Notes: generated from the letters alone by a model not told the origin. A stretch of 20,511 nt of DNA from Bacteroidales bacterium UBA4318 (GCA_002393895.1 DGUE01000019.1:1-20511), one strand, 5' to 3'; positions 7,015 through 14,164 are shown, counted from the first letter of the stretch. A program made the numbers and translations.

Positions 7015-7674
7015 ATGTTCAAATTAACGATTAGCCCCGAAGAAATAGAGAAGTTGGAACCTGCGTGCTTTACGGGGAAGATTCATGTCATCAGCCATCC
7101 CGGTCTGGAGTTTTCCAGGGCGCTGGCCTATCTCAGAAAACAACCCATCCTTGGGTTCGACACCGAAACCAAACCCGTTTTTACACCGGGTATGCCGCAG
7201 AACGGAGTGGCTCTTCTCCAGCTTTCCGGCCCGGACCAGGCATTCCTCTTCAGAATACACAAACTCGGTATGAGAAAGAGGATATGTGCCATACTGTCCA
7301 ATCCCAATATCATCAAGGTCGGCGCTGCATCTCTGGACGATGTTCGGGGCCTTCAGAAGTATCAGCATTTTACCCCCAGGGGTTTCCTGGACCTTCAGAA
7401 AATGGTATGGGAATGGGGAATCCGGGATAAGAGCGTGAAGAAGATGGCGGCCAACATCCTGGGTGTGCGCATCTCCAAGAGCCAGCAGCTTTCCAACTGG
7501 GAAGCCGAAACCCTGAACGCCCACCAGCAGCTCTATGCTGCCACCGATGCATGGATTTGCCGGGAAATGTACCTGAAGCTTATGCAGAGCGAAAAGCATC
7601 CTCTGAAACCGGAAGAAATGTGCCCTCCCGAGCAGTTGCCTGCTGCTCTCAGGGAAAAACTTGAGAATAAATGA
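7015..7674 (+). CDS. DEDDy-type 3'-5' exonuclease domain protein (RNase D/WRN-exo-like)
   Basis: A 219-aa single-domain nuclease of the DnaQ-like superfamily, cytoplasmic, trimming 3' ends of nucleic acids using two metal ions. The four acidic positions are visible: Asp49 and Glu51 in GFDTETKP (Exo I), Asp108 or Asp109 in VGAASLDDV (Exo II), and Tyr174-x3-Asp178 in YAATDAW (Exo III, the DEDDy form). LSNWEAETL (159-167) before Exo III is typical of the WRN/RNase D-like group. It lacks the HRDC domains of RNase D and the helicase of WRN, so it is a stand-alone exonuclease. Its stop overlaps the rlmI start (ATGA), indicating translational coupling with an rRNA methyltransferase; an RNA substrate is plausible but unproven. 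Confidence 0.88.
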   Translation: MFKLTISPEEIEKLEPACFTGKIHVISHPGLEFSRALAYLRKQPILGFDTETKPVFTPGMPQNGVALLQLSGPDQAFLFRIHKLGMRKRICAILSNPNIIKVGAASLDDVRGLQKYQHFTPRGFLDLQKMVWEWGIRDKSVKKMAANILGVRISKSQQLSNWEAETLNAHQQLYAATDAWICREMYLKLMQSEKHPLKPEEMCPPEQLPAALREKLENK

Positions 7675-8864
7675 AAAAGATATACCTGAAAAAGGGGCGC
7701 GATGAATCTGTGCGCCGTTTCCATCCGTGGATTTTCTCCGGAGCAGTGGCCCAGACGCTTGGAAACCCTGCCGAGGGAGACCTGGTAGCGGTTTATTCTG
7801 CAGAAGGGGAGTATCTCGCTTCCGGCCACTGGCAGATAGGATCAATTGCGGTGCGCATCCTTTCTTTTGCCGGGGATCCGGCATCTCCTTCTTTTTGGGA
7901 GGATGCCCTCACTGCGGCCTACCAGGCACGGAAAGCAGTGGGGCTTACATCTTCCTCCCATACAAACTGCTATCGCCTGGTGCATGGCGAGGGAGATGGC
8001 CTGCCCGGCCTGATAATAGACTATTACGATGGAGTATGCGTGCTTCAGGCACATTCCGTAGGCATGTTCCGGGCCAAGTCCAGAATTTGTGATGCCCTTC
8101 GCAGTATTTACGGAGACGGCCTGAAGGCTGTATACGACAAGAGCAGCGGCACGGCTCCGTTCAAGGCTGGATTGGAGTTGGTGGACGGTTATCTGTGGCA
8201 GTCTCCCGGTTTCGAGGCCGGCGAGAATGCGGTGCTTGAGAACGGGCACAAGTTCCTTGTTAACTGGACTGAGGGCCAGAAGACGGGGTTCTTCCTGGAT
8301 CAGCGGGAAAACCGCGCCCTGGTGGAGCGCTATGCTGCAGGCCGCAGCGTGCTGAATCTATTCTGCTACACCGGCGGTTTTTCCGTATATGCCCTCGGGG
8401 GTGGTGCCGTGCATGTGGACAGTGTGGACAGTTCTGCCAAAGCTATGCTTATGGTAGACCGCAACATTGCCCTGAATGGCTTTACGCCGGAGCAGCATAC
8501 TTCCTACACTGCCGATGCCATAGAGTTCCTTTCCAATGTCGAGGAGGGGAAATATGACCTGATGATAGTGGATCCTCCCGCATTTGCAAAGCATCGCGGG
8601 GCACTTAAGAATGCCCTGAGGGCCTACCAGCGTCTGAATGCCCGTGCCATCGAAAAAGTGGCTCCCGGGGGGCTGGTGTTCACCTTCTCCTGTTCGCAGG
8701 TAGTGAACAAAGAGGACTTCGCCCTGGCAGTTTTCTCTGCTGCCGCCCAGACCGGCCGCCGTGTGCGTATCCTGGATCGCCTCTGCCAGCCCGCGGATCA
8801 TGCTGTGAGTATCTATCATCCTGAAGGAGAATACCTTAAGGGCTTGCTGCTCTATGTAGAATAA
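7671..8864 (+). CDS. rlmI: 23S rRNA m5C methyltransferase RlmI family
   Basis: A 397-aa SAM-dependent methyltransferase of the RlmI family, which in E. coli makes m5C1962 in 23S rRNA. The order is typical: an N-terminal PUA RNA-binding domain (about 1-75, starting MKKIYLKKGRDESVRRFHPW), a linker domain, then a Rossmann methyltransferase. Visible motifs are GQKTGFFLDQRENR (202-215), the SAM-binding segment NLFCYTGGFSVYA (229-241), DPPAFAKH (301-308) and FSCSQ (339-343), which holds the likely catalytic Cys341. Length matches the family. The gene overlaps the exonuclease stop by 4 bp and is followed after 20 bp by lacZ, so it sits inside the plus-strand run. The nearby genes do not change the call. 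Confidence 0.92.
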   Translation: MKKIYLKKGRDESVRRFHPWIFSGAVAQTLGNPAEGDLVAVYSAEGEYLASGHWQIGSIAVRILSFAGDPASPSFWEDALTAAYQARKAVGLTSSSHTNCYRLVHGEGDGLPGLIIDYYDGVCVLQAHSVGMFRAKSRICDALRSIYGDGLKAVYDKSSGTAPFKAGLELVDGYLWQSPGFEAGENAVLENGHKFLVNWTEGQKTGFFLDQRENRALVERYAAGRSVLNLFCYTGGFSVYALGGGAVHVDSVDSSAKAMLMVDRNIALNGFTPEQHTSYTADAIEFLSNVEEGKYDLMIVDPPAFAKHRGALKNALRAYQRLNARAIEKVAPGGLVFTFSCSQVVNKEDFALAVFSAAAQTGRRVRILDRLCQPADHAVSIYHPEGEYLKGLLLYVE

Positions 8865-8884
8865 AGAATACATTAAACTGATAT

Positions 8885-11800
8885 ATGAAACTGATAACCA
8901 CCCTTTTATGCCTTGCAGCCGCAGTACTGCCCGGCAAAGCTGACGTTCTGCCGTTGCATCGCGACATAAATGCCCTTTCAGTGGGCGTGCAGGACAAACG
9001 CACCGAGGTCGTGTTTTTTCCTGATGCAGAATCCGCAATTAAGAATAACCTGGAGCAGAGTCCCTTCTACAAGTGCCTGAACGGCGAATGGGACTTCCTC
9101 TACTTCGATTCTGAAAAACTCGTTCCAGAAGATCTCTCCGCCCAGAAATGGGAGAAGATCAAAGTCCCCGGCAACTGGGAAGTTCAGGGATGGGGCCTTC
9201 CCATCTATGTGAACATCCCCTATGAGTTCGCATCGGTCGATCCACAGCCTCCGACCCTCCCCGAAGACATCCCCGTGGGCATCTACCGCAGGACCTTCAC
9301 CATCCCTGCAGAATGGGCCGGCCGCGAGCTGTATCTGAATATCTGCGGAGCCAAGTCCGGAGTGTATACATCGCTGAATGGCAATCAGATAGCCTATGCC
9401 GAAGATTCCAAGGACCTCGCCCGCATCGACATCACTCCCTATGTGAAAGAGGGGGAGAATGAGCTGGTGATGAAGATGACCCGCTGGAGCACCGGCTCGT
9501 GGCTGGAGTGTCAGGATTTCTGGCGCATCAGCGGCATCGAAAGGGACGTGTACCTCTCTTCCGAGAAGGTGAAGCAGGACTTCGACTTCGAGGTGGTGTC
9601 CACCCTGTTCGATGGCTATACCGACGGTGACTTCCGCCTGGAAGCCACCGAGGGTACCAGATTCTGCCTGCTGGATAAAGACGGGACAGCCGTTGCCCAG
9701 GGCTCCGTGCCTTTCAAGGGAAGGATCCCTTCCGTGCGCAGATGGAGCGCCGAGACCCCTGAACTCTATACTCTGGTTCTGGAGAAGGAAGGGGAGTACG
9801 CACGTTTCGACGTAGGCTTCCGCCGCATCGAGATTACCAAGGACGCAGTGCTTCTTTTCAACGGCGAAGCCATCAAGTTCAAGGGGGTTAACCTCCATGA
9901 ACACAATGAGTTCACCGGCCATTATACCGATCGCGAATACATCCGCCGCAGCCTGCTGGTGATGAAGCAGCTCAACGTGAATACTATCCGCACCTGCCAC
10001 TATCCGCAGCCGCGCGCATTCTACGAGCTCTGCGACAGCCTGGGCTTCTACGTTTATGACGAGACCAACATCGAGAGCCATGGCATGGGCTATAAAGAGA
10101 AGTCGCTCGCAAAGCACGCAGAATGGTTCCCGAAGCACAAGGACCGTACCCTCAATATGTATATGCGCACACGCAATTTCCCTTGCGTGACCCTGCTTTC
10201 TCTGGGCAACGAGGCCGGCATGGGCGTCAACTTCATGGGCACCTACAAGATGCTCAAGGAGCTGGAAAAGGGAAAGATGAACCGTCCCGTAGTGTATGAG
10301 CGCACAGAGGGAAAGGAAGGCACGGACATCCACTGCCCCATGTATCCAAAGATGACCAATCTCTATTTTGAGAGGGACGACGACCCCGTGCACAAGCCCT
10401 ATGTGGCCTGCGAGTATTCCCATGCCATGGGCAACTCCAACGGCTCTTTCGACCTTATGTGGGAGCTGATGTACAGCCATCCCCGCATGCAGGGTGGATG
10501 CATCTGGGACTGGGTGGACCAGGGCCTGGCCGTGAAGGATGCCAAAGGCCGTAAATACTGGACCTATGGCGGCGATTATGGCAATATCGAGTCGGATCCC
10601 AAAGCCTGGTTCGCCGACCGCAATTTCAACTGCAACGGAGTGGTGAATCCGGATCTGGATATCCATCCTGCCGGTGCCGAGATCAAGCACTGGTATCAGA
10701 ACGTATGGTTCAGCGCAGGGGAAGTGCCCGGAGAGTTCAAAGTGCTGAACCGCAATTACTTCCGTTCGCTGGACGCTTATAAGTTCAGGTGGACTCTCTG
10801 GTGCGACGGCATCACTGTGAGCGAGGGAGATCTGCACTTCAGCACCGCTCCCCAGCAGAGTGAGACATTCAAAATCGATCTGCCCTCCATGGCTATGGAC
10901 CATACCTGGAGCATACAGTTCGAGGCTTTGAATGCCGGTGCCCAGCCTGCCCTTGAAGATGGCTATGTGCTTGCATCCAATCAGGAAGTGTTGATCCATA
11001 CTCTTGCACCTCGTGCCGAGGTCGTTCCCGGCAACGTGAAGATTGTTGAGAAGAATGGCAGGATAGTGCTCAAGGGCAAGCGCTCCAAGCTTGTGTTCGA
11101 TGCAGTGACGGGTAATGTGGTAGCGCTCAAGAGCCGTGGCAAGCAGCTGATAGACAAGAAGTTTGGCATGAAGCCCAACTTCTGGCGTGCTCCCATCGAC
11201 AATGACTGGGGCAACAAGTATCCTGTGCGTGCAGGGGAGTGGAAGAATGATGCTTCCCTTGTGAGCGCCAAGGCAGAAGCTGTGGAAAACTGCGCTGTGA
11301 TTCTTGCCGAATATGGCCTGCCTATGGGCTGCGCCCTTAATGTGGCTTATGAATTCAGCTATGCCGGCGACCTTCACGTGAAATACGATTTCGTTGGATC
11401 TTCCGAAAAGGCCGTCGAAGTGCCCCGCATCGGCTTCCGCATGCGCATGAAGGCATCTGCCGACAAGTTCTCATATTTCGGCCGCGGCCCCGTAGAGAAT
11501 TACATCGACCGCAACACCGCCGCCTTCCTGGGTGCATACGAGGGAAGTGCGGAGAAAGAACTCTATCCCTATGTGCGTCCTCAGGAAACCGGTCATCACA
11601 CCGGCTGCGACTGGTTGTACATCGGCAATGCACGCGTGCTGGCTTTTGACGAACCCTTCGAGTTCAATGCCCTGCGCGCTTCTATCGAGGATCTCGACCC
11701 ACGTAACGAAGACGGCAGCCGCATATGGGGACATGTGAATGACATCCCTGTGCGTAACTTCGTTGAACTCTGCATCGATGGTGCCATGACAGGCGTAGGC

Positions 11801-11893
11801 GGCTATGACAGCTGGGGAGCGAAACCCGAACCCAGCCGCACCCTCTTCACCAATCAAAATTATCATTACGAGTTTGTAATTGGGAGAAAATAA
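8885..11893 (+). CDS. lacZ: Secreted beta-galactosidase, glycoside hydrolase family 2 (LacZ type)
   Basis: A 1002-aa LacZ-type GH2 enzyme that releases terminal beta-galactose. MKLITTLLCLAAAVLPGKAD is a Sec signal peptide, so the enzyme is probably periplasmic, as usual for Bacteroidales glycan degraders. Order: sugar-binding domain (~60-225), Ig-like domain, TIM barrel (~320-620), C-terminal Bgal small-chain domain with FGRGPVENYIDR. Catalytic residues are visible: acid/base Glu443 in SLGNEAGMG and nucleophile Glu510 in ACEYSHAMGNSNG. CHYPQPRAFYELCD and DETNIESHGM are also typical. The usual NRHEH motif reads NLHEH (336-340), an Arg-to-Leu change that may affect the subsite. No clear promoter precedes it (20-bp gap), and no SusC/SusD pair or glycan regulator lies beside it. 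Galactose linkage specificity is unknown. Confidence 0.92.
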   Translation: MKLITTLLCLAAAVLPGKADVLPLHRDINALSVGVQDKRTEVVFFPDAESAIKNNLEQSPFYKCLNGEWDFLYFDSEKLVPEDLSAQKWEKIKVPGNWEVQGWGLPIYVNIPYEFASVDPQPPTLPEDIPVGIYRRTFTIPAEWAGRELYLNICGAKSGVYTSLNGNQIAYAEDSKDLARIDITPYVKEGENELVMKMTRWSTGSWLECQDFWRISGIERDVYLSSEKVKQDFDFEVVSTLFDGYTDGDFRLEATEGTRFCLLDKDGTAVAQGSVPFKGRIPSVRRWSAETPELYTLVLEKEGEYARFDVGFRRIEITKDAVLLFNGEAIKFKGVNLHEHNEFTGHYTDREYIRRSLLVMKQLNVNTIRTCHYPQPRAFYELCDSLGFYVYDETNIESHGMGYKEKSLAKHAEWFPKHKDRTLNMYMRTRNFPCVTLLSLGNEAGMGVNFMGTYKMLKELEKGKMNRPVVYERTEGKEGTDIHCPMYPKMTNLYFERDDDPVHKPYVACEYSHAMGNSNGSFDLMWELMYSHPRMQGGCIWDWVDQGLAVKDAKGRKYWTYGGDYGNIESDPKAWFADRNFNCNGVVNPDLDIHPAGAEIKHWYQNVWFSAGEVPGEFKVLNRNYFRSLDAYKFRWTLWCDGITVSEGDLHFSTAPQQSETFKIDLPSMAMDHTWSIQFEALNAGAQPALEDGYVLASNQEVLIHTLAPRAEVVPGNVKIVEKNGRIVLKGKRSKLVFDAVTGNVVALKSRGKQLIDKKFGMKPNFWRAPIDNDWGNKYPVRAGEWKNDASLVSAKAEAVENCAVILAEYGLPMGCALNVAYEFSYAGDLHVKYDFVGSSEKAVEVPRIGFRMRMKASADKFSYFGRGPVENYIDRNTAAFLGAYEGSAEKELYPYVRPQETGHHTGCDWLYIGNARVLAFDEPFEFNALRASIEDLDPRNEDGSRIWGHVNDIPVRNFVELCIDGAMTGVGGYDSWGAKPEPSRTLFTNQNYHYEFVIGRK

Positions 11894-11902
11894 CTATATT
11901 TG
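11873..11902 (+). promoter_or_regulatory. Promoter of tRNA-Ala
   Basis: TTTG at 11873-11876 and TATATTTG at 11895-11902 match the Bacteroidota -33 and -7 boxes with 18 bp between them, close to the usual 19-21. The -33 box lies inside the last codons of lacZ, so the tRNA can be transcribed on its own. Confidence 0.7.
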
Positions 11903-11904
11903 CA

Positions 11905-11924
11905 GCCCGGTTCCCGTACCGGGC
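11905..11924 (+). other. GC-rich hairpin between promoter and tRNA-Ala
   Basis: GCCCGGT (11905-11911) pairs perfectly with ACCGGGC (11918-11924) around a 6-nt loop. It begins about where transcription from the 11895 promoter should start and ends 8 nt before the tRNA. There is no following T-run, so it is not a standard terminator for lacZ; it may be a 5' leader structure of the pre-tRNA. Confidence 0.5.
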
Positions 11925-11932
11925 CGCAATCT

Positions 11933-12005
11933 GGGGGTATAGCTCAGTTGGTAGAGCGATAGGTTCGCAATCTATAGGTCAGGGGTTCGAATCCCCTTAT
12001 CTCCA
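11933..12005 (+). tRNA. tRNA-Ala (anticodon CGC)
   Basis: A full cloverleaf of 73 nt: acceptor GGGGGTA with TATCTCC, D arm GCTC/GAGC, anticodon stem ATAGG/TCTAT, loop TTCGCAA with anticodon CGC at 11966-11968, T arm AGGGG-TTCGAAT-CCCCT, and discriminator A at 12005. The acceptor holds the G3:U70 wobble pair that alanyl-tRNA synthetase recognises, which independently supports Ala. It would read GCG codons only. CCA is not encoded. The anticodon stem is AU-rich with a G:U closing pair, weaker than usual. Confidence 0.92.
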
Positions 12006-12006
12006 C

Positions 12007-12040
12007 AAAAAGGCCAGTGACATGCGTCGCTGGCCTTTTT
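12007..12040 (+). terminator. Strong intrinsic terminator after tRNA-Ala
   Basis: AAAAAGGCCAG (12007-12017) pairs with CTGGCCTTTTT (12030-12040). The stem continues inward with GUGAC/GUCGC type pairs to an ATGC loop. A T5 tract ends the right arm and an A5 tract starts the left arm, so it could also stop transcripts coming from the Nudix gene on the other strand. Confidence 0.85.
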
Positions 12041-12198
12041 GCGGAGATGGCTTTTTAGGGGCGCTGCCTCTAAAGTACCCCGCGGCTCTCGGCCTTAGTC
12101 CTTCGGACCGGCCTCCGCCGTTCGCGCTGGTGCGCTCAAATGCATTTTTGGCAGTTATTTGCTGGTGGAGATGCGGGGAAAAGGCGCACGCAGTGCGG
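12041..12198. other. 158-bp gene-free GC-rich stretch with a hairpin
   Basis: No gene is supported between the tRNA terminator and the Nudix stop. It contains GGCC-tta-GTCC-ttc-GGAC-c-GGCC (12091-12113), a two-part hairpin with no T-run. The stretch is richer in G and C than nearby intergenic DNA, has no promoter-like box I can see, and may be a dispersed noncoding element. Confidence 0.4.
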
Positions 12199-12588
12199 CT
12201 AATCCAAGGCCTTCAGAATCAATGGGAGAAGGCCCTCGTCGGCCGGAAGCCAGCGCACGGAATGGATGTCATCCGCGCCCAGCCAGCGTGCCGCCTCGTG
12301 CTCGTTCAGGTGCAGGGCCTCGCTCTTGAGAGAGCAGATGTAGCAATGCATCGTGAGGTGGAATTCGGGGTAGTCCCATTCTACCGTGTGCAGGAACTTT
12401 TCTACGTTTATCTCAGCGTCCAGCTCCTCCCTGATTTCCCGCACCAGTGCGGCCTCCGGAGTCTCTCCCGGCTCCATCTTGCCGCCCGGGAACTCCCACC
12501 AGTCCTTCCATGCCCCATAGCCACGCTGGGTGGCAAAGACCTTGCCCCCCTTCCGGATAATTGCTGCTACTACCTCGATGTGTTTCAT
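12199..12588 (-). CDS. Nudix hydrolase, MutT-like
   Basis: A 129-aa cytoplasmic Nudix protein resembling MutT-type (deoxy)nucleoside triphosphate pyrophosphohydrolases that clear damaged nucleotides such as 8-oxo-dGTP. The Nudix box is clear at residues 36-58, starting GKMEPGETPEAALVREIREE: Gly36, Glu42, Arg50-Glu51, Glu54-Glu55. The usual final Gly-hydrophobic is Asp57-Ala58, a small change outside the metal-binding glutamates. QRGYGAWKDWWEFPGG just before it is typical of MutT substrate pockets. The start MKHIEVVAAIIRKGGKV aligns well with family N-termini and is only 12 nt from the -7 element. The gene diverges from a broken deoxyribosyltransferase-like gene, another nucleotide-related function. 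Exact nucleotide substrate is unknown. Confidence 0.88.
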   Translation of the reverse strand: MKHIEVVAAIIRKGGKVFATQRGYGAWKDWWEFPGGKMEPGETPEAALVREIREELDAEINVEKFLHTVEWDYPEFHLTMHCYICSLKSEALHLNEHEAARWLGADDIHSVRWLPADEGLLPLILKALD

Positions 12589-12599
12589 GTGCGCAGATG

Positions 12600-12607
12600 C
12601 AAAGATA
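12600..12607 (-). promoter_or_regulatory. -7 promoter element for the Nudix gene
   Basis: The minus strand reads TATCTTTG, matching TAnnTTTG, with its last base 12 nt upstream of the ATG at 12588. The predicted mRNA leader is only about 8 nt. Confidence 0.6.
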
Positions 12608-12631
12608 CTATTCTTTACTGATAGAAAACAC

Positions 12632-12639
12632 TATATTTG
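12632..12639 (+). promoter_or_regulatory. -7 promoter element for the broken deoxyribosyltransferase-like gene
   Basis: TATATTTG matches TAnnTTTG exactly, 22 nt before the ATG at 12661. The promoter looks intact although the gene behind it is not. Confidence 0.6.
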
Positions 12640-12660
12640 CATACGTAAGCATTTTCTTTT

Positions 12661-12895
12661 ATGGCAAAAATCTACGTCGCCTCCAGTTGGAGAAACAAGT
12701 ATTACCCGGAAGTGGTGCAGGCCCTGCGTGCTGGTGCTTCCCTGCGGCCGCAGCGCCCACACTGAGGCCGGATGGATGTGCGGCGCCGGCAGGCGCGTCA
12801 TCGCCTACATCCCCGAAATGGGGGAGCCTGAACTTATGTACAAGCTCTTCGATGCGGTGGTCGGTAGCCTGGAAGACCTGCTGAAGAGTATTTAG
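12661..12895 (+). pseudogene. Nucleoside 2-deoxyribosyltransferase-like gene, internally deleted and frameshifted
   Basis: The ATG at 12661 opens MAKIYVASSWRNKYYPEVVQ, the typical start of a small nucleoside 2-deoxyribosyltransferase-like family. After ALR (about 12729) this frame reads nonsense and stops at 12763-12765. The family's C-terminal half continues in another frame from 12725: CVLVLPCGRSAHTEAGWMCG and on to LEDLLKSI, stop 12893-12895. Intact members, as I remember them, are about 140 residues and have a central segment between these two parts; only about 75 residues remain. The simplest reading is one deletion of roughly 200 bp with a frame change, near the short shared bases CTGCGTG. 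Promoter and both ends are well kept, so the event may be recent, or an assembly error. The product is probably non-functional. Confidence 0.8.
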
Positions 12896-12904
12896 ATTAG
12901 CGTA

Positions 12905-13078
12905 TTATGCGCGTAACTGCAGGCTGGCTGCCACCATTCCATAGAGCATGAGGGCCAGTAGTGGCACCAGGACGAAAAAGCAGGGGAGGAGCATCCCAAG
13001 TACAAAGGTAGGGATTACGGCAAGAGCGGCGATGATGATGCCGGCGGTCTGTTGTTTGCGTTCGATGTTGTTTTGCAT
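12905..13078 (-). CDS. Small membrane protein of unknown function, 57 aa
   Basis: A short protein beginning MQNNIERKQQTAGIIIAALA and then almost entirely hydrophobic, with about two membrane helices (roughly 12-31 and 33-52), ending LQLRA. A longer in-frame reading from 13138 exists, but it would start upstream of the promoter, so ATG 13078 is preferred. A -7 element on the same strand at 13104-13111, about 26 nt before the start, supports real expression. The polar N-terminus followed by a helical hairpin resembles many small Bacteroidota inner-membrane proteins; I do not recognise a family. It converges with the broken gene (9-bp gap) and diverges from the ROK operon. Confidence 0.6.
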   Translation of the reverse strand: MQNNIERKQQTAGIIIAALAVIPTFVLGMLLPCFFVLVPLLALMLYGMVAASLQLRA

Positions 13079-13103
13079 GGCGTATCCGATTTGATTACGC
13101 TTG

Positions 13104-13111
13104 CAAAGGTA
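13104..13111 (-). promoter_or_regulatory. -7 promoter element for the 57-aa membrane protein
   Basis: The minus strand reads TACCTTTG, matching TAnnTTTG, giving a leader of about 20 nt to the ATG at 13078. Confidence 0.55.
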
Positions 13112-13173
13112 GAGCGCTGTTTTGCCAGGTTTTGACAATTGAAAACTGTTTTAAAAAAATTGCAAAAAATGGC

Positions 13174-13181
13174 TATATTTG
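13174..13181 (+). promoter_or_regulatory. -7 promoter element for the ROK-gmhA-MFS operon
   Basis: TATATTTG matches the consensus exactly, 17 nt before the ATG at 13199. AT-rich DNA with A and T runs lies just upstream. The -33 box is not clear. Confidence 0.65.
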
Positions 13182-13198
13182 AAAACCTGAAACCAATA

Positions 13199-14164
13199 AT
13201 GATGAAAACCAATCTTTTAGGCATAGATGTGGGCGGCACCAAGTGTGCGGTAATCTATGGCATCGATACAGATGGGGCCATTGAAATCGCCGACAAGGTG
13301 CGCTTCGACACCACCGACGTTCAAAGCACCTTAGCCACAATCCTCAAAGAGCTGAAGGGCATCTGCGCAAAGCACGGCTTGGACGCCTCAAACACAAAAG
13401 GCATAGGAATCTCATGCGGAGGGCCTCTGGACAGCAAAACCGGAGTGGTGATGTCGCCCCCGAACCTTCCCGGATGGGATAATATCCCCATAGTCAAGAT
13501 GGTAGAAGAGGCCACCGGCATCCCTGCAGGCCTTCAGAATGACGCCAATGCCTGCGCTCTTGCAGAGTGGAAGTACGGTGCCGGCCGGGGCACCCGGAAC
13601 ATGGTATTCCTGACCTTCGGCACCGGCCTCGGAGCGGGTCTGGTGCTGGACGGCAAACTCTATTCCGGCACCAACGACAACGCCGGGGAACTCGGTCACA
13701 TCCGCCTGAGCGAATTCGGCCCCGTGGGCTATGGAAAGGCCGGATCGGTGGAGGGATTCGCCAGCGGTGGAGGCATCGCCCAGCTCGCCGCATCTGCCGT
13801 TAAGGAAAAGTTGATGATGGGGCAGAAGGTGGCCTGGTGCCCGGATGGAGACCTCGCCGGCATCACCGCCAGGACCGTCGCGGAGGCTGCCAAGGCAGGG
13901 GATGAACTCGCAATCAGCATCTACCGCACATCCGCCACCTATCTGGGCAAGGCCCTGGCTATAGTGATAGACATGCTCAATCCCGAGGTGATCGCCATCG
14001 GCAGCATATTCGTCCGCGCCGAGGAGCTGATACGCCCGTTCATGCAGGCTGCCATAGACCGCGATGCCCTTCCCGGAGCCGCCGCAGTCTGCAAAGTCAA
14101 GCCCGCCGAACTTGGCGAGTCCATTGGTGATATTGCCGCACTCTCAATTGCTGCCGCCTTATGA
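13199..14164 (+). CDS. ROK family sugar kinase
   Basis: A 321-aa ROK (repressor, ORF, kinase) protein without a DNA-binding N-terminus, so most likely a cytoplasmic sugar kinase. It starts MMKTNLLGIDVGGTKCAV with the DxGGT phosphate loop at 10-14. SCGGPLDSKTG and NLPGWDN (89-95) form the sugar site, Asp115 in QNDANA is the catalytic base, FGTGLGAGLV (140-149) is the second phosphate loop, and Glu164-x2-His167 contacts sugar. The usual zinc motif CxCGxxGCxE is replaced by GPVGYGKAGSVEG (174-186), so the structural zinc is absent or different. The upstream in-frame TTG at 13139 is rejected because it precedes the promoter. ATGA overlap with gmhA shows coupling. Glucokinase-like action is possible; the gene context suggests another sugar, perhaps a heptose. 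Confidence 0.88.
   Translation: MMKTNLLGIDVGGTKCAVIYGIDTDGAIEIADKVRFDTTDVQSTLATILKELKGICAKHGLDASNTKGIGISCGGPLDSKTGVVMSPPNLPGWDNIPIVKMVEEATGIPAGLQNDANACALAEWKYGAGRGTRNMVFLTFGTGLGAGLVLDGKLYSGTNDNAGELGHIRLSEFGPVGYGKAGSVEGFASGGGIAQLAASAVKEKLMMGQKVAWCPDGDLAGITARTVAEAAKAGDELAISIYRTSATYLGKALAIVIDMLNPEVIAIGSIFVRAEELIRPFMQAAIDRDALPGAAAVCKVKPAELGESIGDIAALSIAAAL

Noticed and set aside
8978..11377. Very long open frame (799 codons) antisense to lacZ
   Set aside because: It lies wholly inside lacZ on the other strand, its translation has no family signature, and lacZ has full catalytic motifs. Open antisense frames are common in codon-biased, G/C-ending genes.
8885..11893. Polysaccharide utilisation locus around lacZ
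   Set aside because: There is no SusC/SusD pair, glycan sensor or other glycosidase beside it; the TonB receptor here is distant, on the other strand, and not of the SusC type.
12091..12113. Second terminator for the Nudix gene or tRNA
   Set aside because: The hairpin has an internal loop and no T-run on either strand, so standard termination is not supported.
12022..12621. 199-codon plus-strand frame over the terminator and Nudix gene
   Set aside because: It starts inside the terminator stem and runs antisense to a Nudix gene with an intact Nudix box; its protein has no recognisable domain.
13139..13198. Upstream TTG start giving a 341-aa ROK protein
   Set aside because: The extra 20 codons include the promoter element TATATTTG and come before the standard ROK N-terminus.
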